NCBI GenBank assembly: GCA_947378695.1
Contig: CANCKZ010000055.1
Coordinates: forward strand, 1 to 5,791
Direction of reading: 5' to 3'
DNA: 5,791 nt
Origin: Rickettsiales bacterium
Lineage (GTDB): Bacteria > Pseudomonadota > Alphaproteobacteria > Rickettsiales > Deianiraeaceae
This document shows positions 1 through 5,791 of this stretch, piece by piece. The translations under genes were made by a program, and so were the position numbers. A model generated the notes under the pieces. That model did not search any database and was not told the origin of the DNA. It saw only the letters and a program-made list of their open reading frames with translations. The first letter of the stretch is position 1, and each line of letters opens with the position of its first letter.

Positions 1-352
1 TATCCTCCCTTTTTCCGGAAATTGCGGTTAAGATTGTTTTTGACCTATCCGATGCTGAAATTCCAGTAGTTACGCCATCTTTTGCTTCAATTGAAGTTGT
101 GAATGCGGTTTCGAACTTTGTTCCGTTTGTTTTGGACATAAGGTTAAGCCCCAATTCTTCAACACGGCTTTTTTGCAAAGCTAGGCAAACAAGTCCACGC
201 GCGTGGGTTATCATAAAATTAATTGCCTGCGGTGTTGCAAATTGTGCGGGAATTACGATGTCTCCTTCGTTTTCACGATTCTCATCGTCCATCAGAATGA
301 ACGGTCTGCCATTTTTTGCTTCCTCAATAATTTCTTGCACCGTTGATATCAT
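1..352 (-). CDS. ribB: 3,4-dihydroxy-2-butanone 4-phosphate synthase, N-terminal part (cut by window edge)
   Basis: This enzyme converts ribulose 5-phosphate to 3,4-dihydroxy-2-butanone 4-phosphate plus formate, supplying the four-carbon unit of riboflavin in the cytoplasm. Translating the minus strand from the ATG at 352-350 gives 117 open codons to the window edge. The family's acidic loop is clear at residues 22-31 (DDENRENEGD), which is known to hold Mg2+ and substrate contacts. It is followed by THARGLVCLAL at about 49-59 and by the family block FTTSIEAKDGVTTGISASDR further on. A stand-alone RibB is about 200-220 residues, so roughly half is present. Whether a RibA (GTP cyclohydrolase II) domain is fused at the C-terminus cannot be seen. 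The start fits the family, with a short lead before the acidic loop, but no Shine-Dalgarno sequence stands out; the leader is A/T only for about 20 bases. The gene is divergent from the acyltransferase gene. The family call is sure; the RibB versus RibBA question is open. Confidence 0.93.
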   Translation of the reverse strand, partial: MISTVQEIIEEAKNGRPFILMDDENRENEGDIVIPAQFATPQAINFMITHARGLVCLALQKSRVEELGLNLMSKTNGTKFETAFTTSIEAKDGVTTGISASDRSKTILTAISGKRED

Positions 353-373
353 TGTATTTATTTTTTTAATTTT

Positions 374-406
374 ATTGTATCTATGCAAATATAAAAAAAA
401 TATCAA
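374..406 (-). promoter_or_regulatory. Possible ribB promoter
   Basis: Reading the minus strand, TTGATA (406-401) is followed after 17 bases by TAGATA (383-378), with a better -10-like TACAAT (379-374) overlapping it but spaced 21 bases away. Transcription would begin about 10-20 bases before the ribB ATG at 352. This is a match by eye in very AT-rich DNA, where such matches are common. Confidence 0.3.
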
Positions 407-433
407 GGAAAATATCAACGAAGGGTATATCAA
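400..433. repeat. Three copies of ATATCAA in the divergent ribB/acyltransferase spacer
   Basis: ATATCAA occurs at 400-406, 412-418 and 427-433, each followed by G or C and an A/G-rich stretch. Starts are 12 and 15 bases apart, so the copies lie roughly on one face of the helix or slightly off it. They sit between two divergent genes, where an operator would be expected. On the other strand each copy reads TTGATAT and resembles a -35 box. They could be binding sites, stacked -35 elements, or chance in AT-rich sequence. Confidence 0.4.
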
Positions 434-463
434 GAAATGGCATTATTGCCACTTTTATCTTGA
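430..463. promoter_or_regulatory. Imperfect inverted repeat in the divergent spacer
   Basis: TCAAGA (430-435) and TGGCA (438-442) face TGCCA (447-451) and TCTTGA (458-463) around a TTAT loop. The inner five pairs are perfect. The outer six pairs are separated from them by a 2-versus-6-base internal loop. No T-run follows on either strand at the position expected for an intrinsic terminator, and neither neighbouring gene ends here, so an operator or a transcript hairpin is more likely than a terminator. The right arm overlaps the TTGACA box at 460-465. Confidence 0.4.
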
Positions 464-487
464 CACAACAATTTCCGGTAAAACAAT
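460..487 (+). promoter_or_regulatory. Possible promoter of the acyltransferase gene
   Basis: A perfect -35 consensus, TTGACA (460-465), is followed after 16 bases by AACAAT (482-487), which matches four of six -10 positions. Initiation would fall near 494, about 20 bases before the ATG at 516. A stronger -10-like TATACT at 492-497 is 26 bases from the TTGACA box, too far to pair with it in a sigma-70 promoter. The exact -10 is therefore uncertain. Confidence 0.35.
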
Positions 488-515
488 TTTTTATACTGAT
501 ATTTTCGCAGAAAAA

Positions 516-1551
516 ATGTTTTCCTTTGTTGTAATTTTAAGAGCCCTCGCCATAATAATAGTTCTCTACTCCCACCTATTCCAAATGGTAACTTTCAGGG
601 AGGCAACCATATTCAGCGAGCAAATGCACATAATTCCATTTGATGGACTGCGAAATTATTTCAGCCCATTTTGGGAGACAATCCTATGGTCTCCAAAAGA
701 TATTGGGCAAATTGGCGTTGGTCTGTTTTTTCTAATTTCAGGCTTCGTCATTCCAATTTCAATTGAAAAATATGGCTCGTTCAAGTTTCTCATTCAACGC
801 TTCTTTCGTCTGTATCCCGTTCTTTTATTTGCAATCTTAATCCACTTCGTTGCAACATCGCTTTACGCCAACCACATAAACGAACCAATTTCAACATACA
901 ACTTCAATATTCTTGAAACAATTGTTATGCCATTTGGTTACAAGGAACGCTTCGATTCTTCAAGCACCGTGTTGAAAACGGTTATTTGGACTCTAATATT
1001 AGAATTTCACTTCTATATAATAACAGCAATAACATTTTTTTTTACTTCGCAAAAAACACCAAAGCTTGCAAATGTTGCATATACTCATAATTGCCGCAAT
1101 TGGCGTTGTGTTAAGCTGGCAGAATCTGTTTATGTTTGGCAGCAAATTTTTCATGTTACCAATTGGCACTGCGTTTTACCTTTACCACAAAGGAAGGTTG
1201 AAATGGAAAAAACGGGAGTTGTTCGTTATTTGCACCGCACTTTTTTTGATAGCAAAACCAAACACAGCACACATAATCGCCCTGTCAATCTGGATTACCC
1301 TCTTCACATTGCAAAACAGAATTACCAAAACCCCAAAATTGTTAAACACATTTGCCGAAATTTCATATCCGCTATATCTCCTTCACACAATTGCATACTT
1401 TTCAATTTCAGCCTTTGTGAATAATGGAATGCACTTGGCACTTGCTTACGCCATTTCACTTGCCTTTGTGTTCTTGGTGTCATACATTGCGCATATATAC
1501 CCCGAAAGATATGGAATTTTGCTTGGCAGAAGGTTGGTGGGGAAGTTTTAA
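516..1551 (+). pseudogene. Membrane acyltransferase of the acyltransferase-3 (OafA-like) family, frameshifted at a T9 tract
   Basis: Family members are multi-pass inner-membrane proteins that move acyl groups, often acetyl, onto sugars of lipopolysaccharide, capsule or other glycans. The ATG at 516 opens with FVVILRALAIIIVLYSH, giving the family's R-X10-H motif (R9, H20). Then follow GQIGVGLFFLISGF (about 65-78), the positively charged loop RFFRLYP (about 95-101) and WTLILEFHFY (about 158-167), all typical of the family. At the nine-T run (1035-1043) the conserved protein continues in the +1 frame, through hydrophobic segments and ISYPLYLLH near the end, to TAA at 1549-1551. Removing one T would restore a 344-residue protein, a normal family length. 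As written, the first frame yields 302 residues with a non-family tail from residue 177, ending at 1424. No clear Shine-Dalgarno precedes the ATG. The acceptor substrate cannot be told. The state could be decay, phase variation, polymerase slippage or sequencing error. Confidence 0.85.
1035..1043 (+). repeat. Run of nine T at the frameshift point
   Basis: This is an uninterrupted run of nine T inside the acyltransferase gene, exactly where the family-like reading moves from one frame to the next. A second shorter run, six A at 1051-1056, lies just downstream and could also carry the shift. The join FF-LLRKKHQSLQ made at the T-run gives a natural membrane-segment end followed by a basic loop, so the T-run is the better candidate. 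Confidence 0.85.
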
Positions 1552-1573
1552 TTATTTATTGTAAAAATAATAC

Positions 1574-1601
1574 TTGATTTCTTATTTTCAAAGCTTATAT
1601 T
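1574..1601 (+). promoter_or_regulatory. Likely promoter of tRNA-Cys
   Basis: TTGATT (1574-1579) and TATATT (1596-1601) are separated by 16 bases and match four and five of six consensus positions. Initiation is expected near 1608, only a few bases before the mature tRNA 5' end at 1612, a usual arrangement for a tRNA transcript. It may also drive the following protein genes, because no clear terminator lies after the tRNA. Confidence 0.5.
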
Positions 1602-1611
1602 GTTTGAAAGT

Positions 1612-1685
1612 GGCCGAGTAGCAAAGTGGTAATGCAAGGGCCTGCAAAGCCTTCACCAGCGGTTCGATTCCGCTCTCGGCCTCCA
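1612..1685 (+). tRNA. tRNA-Cys (anticodon GCA)
   Basis: The sequence folds into a full 74-base cloverleaf. The acceptor stem GGCCGAG (1612-1618) pairs fully with CTCGGCC (1675-1681), followed by discriminator T at 1682 and an encoded CCA at 1683-1685. The D stem is GCA/TGC. The anticodon stem AGGGC/GCCTT has one G-T pair and closes the loop CTGCAAA, with GCA at 1644-1646. A four-base variable region precedes the T stem AGCGG/CCGCT around TTCGATT. U at position 73 together with anticodon GCA are the known identity elements of cysteine tRNA. The tRNA is the first gene after a likely promoter, and the next protein gene starts 39 bases downstream. Confidence 0.97.
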
Positions 1686-1724
1686 AAAACATGGAATAAT
1701 TATTCACCGCACGAAGGCGTAACT

Positions 1725-2381
1725 ATGAAAATCAAAATCCCATTATCAATAATCGTTTCAGACCTAATCCTTCCATACATCGCACGAAATGTAAAGAAAC
1801 TGGCAATAATAGCAGCCGCCATTTTCATAGCAACATTCATCACATTTTATTTCATCGATAAATCCCACAAAAAAAACGAAGCCCTTCTTGTGCAATATCT
1901 TACCGCCGCAAGTGAACTTACCGAAAACAACCACGCTTCCGCACTGAAAAAATTCGAAGCTGTCTATAACTCCTCAAATGGACTCCTCGAAGTTCTTGCC
2001 CTAATGCAAATTGTTGATATCACAATTCACGAAGAACAATACAAAGTTCTGCCAAAATTGCTTGAAGAAATTCTATCCATCAAATTAAACGCAAGCCAAT
2101 CCCTTGTTGCCTATTCAAAAGCGGTAACTGTTCTTGAAGTTCTTAATGGCAAAAATGTAATAACAAATGAAGTCTATGCAAAATTTGTGCAAACATTAAC
2201 GGGAAAGCTTCAAAAGCTTAAAGTTCCACAAACACTTGTGCCAAATAAAAACGCTTTGCTAATTGCCCTTGGTGGCGATGTCAACGAAAGCGATTCGGCA
2301 AAAACCAAAAATGCAAAATCAAGTGAAGAGTCAACCGAGAAATCCAACGAACTATCATCTGCAATTGAATTAATGAGGTAA
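1725..2381 (+). CDS. Membrane-anchored protein of unknown function, probably TPR-like (YfgM/TPR_21-type)
   Basis: The 218-residue product has a short basic N-terminus, then one hydrophobic segment at about residues 26-44 flanked by KK and by DKSHKK, which suggests an uncleaved signal anchor with the rest outside the cytoplasm. After it come amphipathic helices (about 50-180) with an alanine-rich stretch LTENNHASALKKFEAVYNSS that resembles a TPR helix pair. A Ser/Glu/Lys-rich, probably disordered tail follows from about 185. Anchor plus short TPR region is the plan of YfgM-type proteins, which are linked to the Sec translocon; that likeness is from memory of the family and is not proven here. 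The reading frame is open upstream into the tRNA from a GTG at 1626, but the ATG at 1725 is chosen because GAAGG (1713-1717) lies seven bases before it and the tRNA occupies the upstream part. Its TAA overlaps the next gene, so the two are cotranscribed. Confidence 0.72.
   Translation: MKIKIPLSIIVSDLILPYIARNVKKLAIIAAAIFIATFITFYFIDKSHKKNEALLVQYLTAASELTENNHASALKKFEAVYNSSNGLLEVLALMQIVDITIHEEQYKVLPKLLEEILSIKLNASQSLVAYSKAVTVLEVLNGKNVITNEVYAKFVQTLTGKLQKLKVPQTLVPNKNALLIALGGDVNESDSAKTKNAKSSEESTEKSNELSSAIELMR
2374..2378 (+). promoter_or_regulatory. Ribosome binding site inside the end of the TPR-like gene
   Basis: TGAGG at 2374-2378 lies within the last codons of the upstream gene. It is two bases from the ATG at 2381 and five bases from the ATG at 2384, so the second ATG is favoured as the addB start. 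Stop and start overlap or nearly touch (TAATGATG), a layout typical of translational coupling. Confidence 0.6.
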
Positions 2382-2383
2382 TG

Positions 2384-4774
2384 ATGAAGGTTGTCAATAT
2401 AACAAGCAACTTCATTGCAACATGTGCAAAACGCATAATTGAAATAAACTCCAATCAATACATAATAATCGTTCCGGAAAAATCGTGCATTTCCCCACTC
2501 ACAAATGCTATTGCAGGCGAAATTCAAACCGGCATAATTCCAAAAATAATATCAATCGAAGGCTTACTTGAAGACGACACAATTGAGGGTGACACTCTTG
2601 AAAACACCACGCCTGCAAATCAAGTTATTTCACGAAATGTAATATTTGCCAAGGTTTTTGAAATAACAGCACGCCACATTTCAAACGAACTGGACGCTTC
2701 AACATTTACTCGTGCAATAATTGGCGAACTTCCAAATTTATACGCTTCCTCAATAACACCACGCCAAATAATTAACAATATACCAGCAACAATATCCCTT
2801 CAAAAAGAGGTAAATATTAATTTATTTGTAAAAATTTGGGAAGAACTTAACAGCTGGATTCAATCAAGCGAAATGGTTCCATATTACGCAACACAAGAAA
2901 ACGCCCTTGCAAGCATAATATTAAACTGTGAAAACAATGGAATTCACATAAACATTCTGCACGATTTCAACCGCTCGCCAATTCTTCTCAATTGCATCAA
3001 AAGCTTGAAATCATCAGAAATTCCAACAACGGTTTTTATTCAAAACTACAATGCTTCCTCCGATTGTTTCAACGAATTTCATAACCTCAAAATTGAAACG
3101 GCGGCAAGTAATAACAAGCAAAGCCCTGACAAACCAAACCAATTAAAAGTGCATGCAACCTCCACTTTAAGCGAGGAAATGACCATTGCCCAGCTTGTTT
3201 TGAAGGAATTACAGGGTGGCACGCAAGCAAGTAACTCGGCTCCAAGCATTGGTATTATCTGCGAAGATGAAACACTTGGCAAGAAAATTTCCCTAGCACT
3301 AACCCACAACAACATAAAACACCAGCACAGCATTGCAACATCAATTGAAAGCAACGCCTTGATTAAACTGTTCATTGCAATTTTTGAACAAAAGCCAGAA
3401 AAAATGCTTCCACTTCTAAAAGTTACAAGCGATACAAAAAAGCAGATACTTTATTCAATTGTGAATAAAACAATATCACAACACTCATTGTGGAATGGAT
3501 TTTTGCAATTATTTCCAAGGAAATCTGCGATATTGAAAACGACAGTGATGGATATTTTTTCACATATTGAACATTGCAAAACCGAAATTCACACAACAAA
3601 AGGCGAATTTCCAACATTTTTACAGTTCAAGCACTTCGTTTTGAAGGAAATCAATGGTTTTGATGGTTTAACCGTGGAAAAAAGCATAATAATGCACATT
3701 GCAACATCGTGGAAATTATGGGAGGTTGTGATGCAGTCCAACATTAAAATTTGCAACTTACGCACCGTTCTTTTCCAACAATTTGATGCAATAATCCTCA
3801 CTTCCGCCTACGCAACTCAACCAACGGGCAATGTGATATTTTCCTGCGGAATGCGTGCGTATTACGGCTTTGGCACGCCAGATATTTCCACCAACATTAT
3901 TCAAACCATTGCAACGAAAATCATATTCACGGGGCAAAATTCCCCATTTGATGGTATCACGCAAATATTTGCACACACACCGCCAAGCGTTCGCAAAACA
4001 AACAACAACGCCCAGCTTGCAATTTCCAAAACGCAAATGCCACGAACCTTGTCTGCGACTCAAATTGAAACATTATTTGAAAGCCCGCTCACGTTCTATT
4101 ATCAATACATCAAAGGCATTAAAGCGGTGCAATATACCACACAAATTTCCCTTGAAATTGGGAATTTCCTGCACGCAATTCTTGAATTTGCAACGAAGGA
4201 GATTATCAAAAATCCTCAATTTAATTACACAGCCTACACAGAAAACGCCCTTCAAAAGGAAAATGGCGGAAAATTCAAAGGCTTTAAGGTTTTTTATATA
4301 AAATCCCTTTTGAAGATTCTTGGAGAGCTTTCACAAAATGCACACACACGCACAACGAATGTTGAAATTCAGGGAATGTTTGCAACGGTTGAAAACGGCG
4401 AAACTCAGTGGATAATTACCGCAAAGCCGGATCGCATTGATATACTCCCAAATTCAGCAACAATTTACGATTACAAAAGCGGTTCAGCAACCTCTTTCAC
4501 AAAAAACTCCATAAAGAATCTTGAAAAAATTCAGCTACTCATTCCCGCAATGGCATTAATCAAAAACAACCACGCTTCGCAGCAAATGTTTGGAAACTAT
4601 ACATTTCTTGAACACAGTGTTAAGAAAAATGTGGAATTTGAGATATCACAAGAAAAAATTGATGCGTTCAAGACAAAGCTTTTGAAATCAATTGAACTTT
4701 ATGTTGAAAACGGCGAAATTTTACCAACATCACAAAATATGAGAGACTTCAACCACGCATGCAGAACTTTATAG
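2384..4774 (+). CDS. addB: AddB-like subunit of the AddAB double-strand-break repair nuclease, alphaproteobacterial type
   Basis: AddB pairs with the AddA helicase-nuclease to resect double-strand ends for RecA loading. The 796-residue protein begins with an inactive-helicase-like region containing YIIIVPEKS. Near residue 556 starts the block LSATQIETLFESPLTFYYQY, matching the SATRIE...DPYAIYAR signature of alphaproteobacterial AddB. The C-terminal PD-(D/E)XK nuclease is intact: G593-XXX-H597, E661, D683 in KPDRID, D696-Y-K698 in DYKSG, and Q717 in QLLIPAMAL. The C-terminus DFNHACRTL resembles the YDHLARVAEW end of alphaproteobacterial relatives. No Walker A is seen, as usual for AddB. It is short, since many relatives are near 1000 residues; the nuclease is complete, so the loss is in the helicase-like part. 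Only one Cys (793) lies in the nuclease region, so the four-Cys iron-sulfur site of Bacillus AddB is absent. An ATG at 2381 is also possible. The addA gene is not in the window. Confidence 0.87.
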   Translation: MKVVNITSNFIATCAKRIIEINSNQYIIIVPEKSCISPLTNAIAGEIQTGIIPKIISIEGLLEDDTIEGDTLENTTPANQVISRNVIFAKVFEITARHISNELDASTFTRAIIGELPNLYASSITPRQIINNIPATISLQKEVNINLFVKIWEELNSWIQSSEMVPYYATQENALASIILNCENNGIHINILHDFNRSPILLNCIKSLKSSEIPTTVFIQNYNASSDCFNEFHNLKIETAASNNKQSPDKPNQLKVHATSTLSEEMTIAQLVLKELQGGTQASNSAPSIGIICEDETLGKKISLALTHNNIKHQHSIATSIESNALIKLFIAIFEQKPEKMLPLLKVTSDTKKQILYSIVNKTISQHSLWNGFLQLFPRKSAILKTTVMDIFSHIEHCKTEIHTTKGEFPTFLQFKHFVLKEINGFDGLTVEKSIIMHIATSWKLWEVVMQSNIKICNLRTVLFQQFDAIILTSAYATQPTGNVIFSCGMRAYYGFGTPDISTNIIQTIATKIIFTGQNSPFDGITQIFAHTPPSVRKTNNNAQLAISKTQMPRTLSATQIETLFESPLTFYYQYIKGIKAVQYTTQISLEIGNFLHAILEFATKEIIKNPQFNYTAYTENALQKENGGKFKGFKVFYIKSLLKILGELSQNAHTRTTNVEIQGMFATVENGETQWIITAKPDRIDILPNSATIYDYKSGSATSFTKNSIKNLEKIQLLIPAMALIKNNHASQQMFGNYTFLEHSVKKNVEFEISQEKIDAFKTKLLKSIELYVENGEILPTSQNMRDFNHACRTL

Positions 4775-4835
4775 GGTTCTTGTGAATTACTTCTTGATTT
4801 TTCCCACAAAGGGTTTTGATTGAAAAAAACATATT

Positions 4836-5791
4836 ATGACACGATTCATTTTTATCACAGGCGGAGTCGTATCCTCCCTTGGAAAAGGCATAACAACTGC
4901 TTCAATTGGTGCAATTTTGAAATCTATGGGATACTCCATCGCACTCAAAAAGCTTGACCCTTACCTAAACATTGACCCAGGCACAATGAACCCCGTTGAA
5001 CACGGTGAGGTTTTCGTTACAAACGATGGCGGAGAATGCGACCTTGACCTTGGTCATTACGAACGCTTCACGGGCATTTTGACCTCAAAAGAAAGCAATA
5101 TTACATCGGGAAAAATCTACCAGCAGTTAATCCAAAACGAAAGACAAGGGAAATATCTTGGAAAAACAGTTCAAACAATTCCGCATGTTACTAATCTTAT
5201 TTCAGATTTCATCACAAGTAATCCCAAAAAAGCGGATTTCGTAATTTGTGAAATCGGCGGAACAGTTGGGGATATTGAAGCCCTGCCATTTTTTGAAACA
5301 ATTCGCCAAATTCGTCAGAAAAATAAAAATAAGACAATGCTCGTGCATTTAACTTACGTCCCTTATCTAGCCCCGTCAAAGGAAATTAAAACCAAGCCAA
5401 CCCAGCATTCCGTTAAGGAATTGATGTCCATTGGTCTTGCTCCTGATGCACTTTTATGCAGGTCGTCCGTGCATATTGGTAAAGAAAACCGTAGGAAAAT
5501 CGCCCTTTTTTGCAATGTGAACGAAGATTCTGTTTTTGAAGGTCTTGATGTTAAATCAATTTACGAAATTCCACCACTATACCTTGAACAAAATATGCAC
5601 AAGGTTATTTTGGAACATTTTGGCATTACCGAAGAAAAAAATCCAAATCTTGACCACTTCACACAATACACGGCAAAACTTCAACACGCAAAAAAAGAAA
5701 AAAATAAAATCACAATTGCTGTTATTGGAAAATACACCCATCACGCCGATGCTTATAAATCCATCTGCGAATCACTGGAACATTCGTGCGT
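4836..5791 (+). CDS. pyrG: CTP synthase, N-terminal part (cut by window edge)
   Basis: CTP synthase aminates UTP to CTP using ATP and glutamine, the last step of pyrimidine nucleotide synthesis. The 318 residues present start with the family's MTRFIFITGGVVSSLGKG P-loop (K17). KKLDPYLNIDPGTMNP, HGEVFV and DLDLGHYERF (D71) follow, then CEIGGTVGDIE (E139), with both Mg2+ ligands kept. Next come HLTYVPYLAPSKEIKTKPTQHSVKEL, covering the UTP/CTP-binding region, and KIALFCNV. The amidoligase domain is complete, ending at about 265, and the linker leads into the start of the glutaminase domain (ITIAVIGKYT, about 290 onward). The glutaminase catalytic triad lies beyond the window. The ATG at 4836 gives the canonical N-terminus, although no Shine-Dalgarno is obvious in the A-rich leader. 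It lies 61 bases after addB on the same strand. That spacer shows no convincing terminator or promoter, so read-through from the upstream genes is possible. Confidence 0.98.
   Translation, partial: MTRFIFITGGVVSSLGKGITTASIGAILKSMGYSIALKKLDPYLNIDPGTMNPVEHGEVFVTNDGGECDLDLGHYERFTGILTSKESNITSGKIYQQLIQNERQGKYLGKTVQTIPHVTNLISDFITSNPKKADFVICEIGGTVGDIEALPFFETIRQIRQKNKNKTMLVHLTYVPYLAPSKEIKTKPTQHSVKELMSIGLAPDALLCRSSVHIGKENRRKIALFCNVNEDSVFEGLDVKSIYEIPPLYLEQNMHKVILEHFGITEEKNPNLDHFTQYTAKLQHAKKEKNKITIAVIGKYTHHADAYKSICESLEHSC

Noticed and set aside
99..515. Upstream extension of the acyltransferase reading frame on the plus strand
   Set aside because: The first part is antisense to ribB and shows no family character. 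The acyltransferase motifs begin right at the ATG at 516, as in relatives.
1066..1551. Separate small membrane protein starting at TTG 1066
   Set aside because: Its residues continue the acyltransferase family pattern from the preceding frame, so it is the C-terminal half of the split gene. The TTG is inside the fold and has no ribosome binding site.
1551..1571. Inverted repeat ATTATTT/AAATAAT just after the acyltransferase stop, as terminator
   Set aside because: The stem is entirely A/T with a seven-base loop and no T-run follows, so an intrinsic terminator is not supported.
1626..1724. GTG start for the TPR-like gene at 1626
   Set aside because: This start lies inside the tRNA-Cys and would encode the tRNA sequence. 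The ATG at 1725 has a well-placed GAAGG.
1924..1939. The 16-base string AAAACAACCACGCTTC shared with 4563-4578
   Set aside because: Both copies encode NNHAS in the same codon phase in two unrelated genes. The flanks do not match, so it looks like coincidence helped by codon bias and not a mobile repeat.
2210..2527. Minus-strand open frame over the TPR-like/addB junction
   Set aside because: It is opposite two well-supported genes, has no recognisable domain, and follows from the plus-strand codon use.
3079..4301. Several open frames on both strands within addB
   Set aside because: All overlap the addB coding frame, are short or cysteine/arginine-odd in composition, and lack family motifs. 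They are shadows of addB.
4763..4780. AGAAC/GTTCT hairpin across the addB stop codon
   Set aside because: It has only five pairs with an eight-base loop and no T-run directly after. It may be chance and does not support a terminator before pyrG.

Overview
The window comes from an AT-rich bacterial genome and carries mostly housekeeping genes. Several signs point to an alphaproteobacterium, possibly a Rickettsiales-like or host-associated one. The AddB protein is of the alphaproteobacterial type and unusually short, the coding strands are A-rich, and one gene carries a homopolymer frameshift. The taxonomic placement is an inference from protein character, not from a database search.

Layout, left to right. 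On the minus strand, 352 to 1 is the N-terminal half of ribB (3,4-dihydroxy-2-butanone 4-phosphate synthase, riboflavin synthesis), which runs off the left edge. A 163-bp divergent intergenic region follows, with three ATATCAA copies, an imperfect hairpin and possible promoters facing both ways. On the plus strand, 516-1551 encodes a membrane acyltransferase of the acyltransferase-3/OafA family. It is split by a one-base frame change at a run of nine T (1035-1043), so it is a pseudogene, a phase-variable gene, a slippage-expressed gene or an assembly error. A tRNA-Cys (GCA) at 1612-1685 has an encoded CCA and a plausible promoter just upstream.

The rest of the plus strand holds a short membrane-anchored, probably TPR-like protein (1725-2381), overlapped at its stop codon by an AddB-like PD-(D/E)XK nuclease gene (2384-4774). 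After a 61-bp gap comes pyrG (CTP synthase, from 4836), which runs off the right edge. The TPR-like gene and addB are almost certainly cotranscribed and translationally coupled. No strong terminator is visible between the tRNA and pyrG, so they may share a transcript, although these genes do not form a recognised pathway. ribB and pyrG supply cofactor and nucleotide precursors, AddB acts in double-strand-break repair, and the acyltransferase would modify a cell-envelope glycan or lipid.

I see no CRISPR array, insertion sequence, phage gene or clearly new system. The observations most worth a second look are the T9 frameshift and the tight coupling of an uncharacterised membrane protein to addB.
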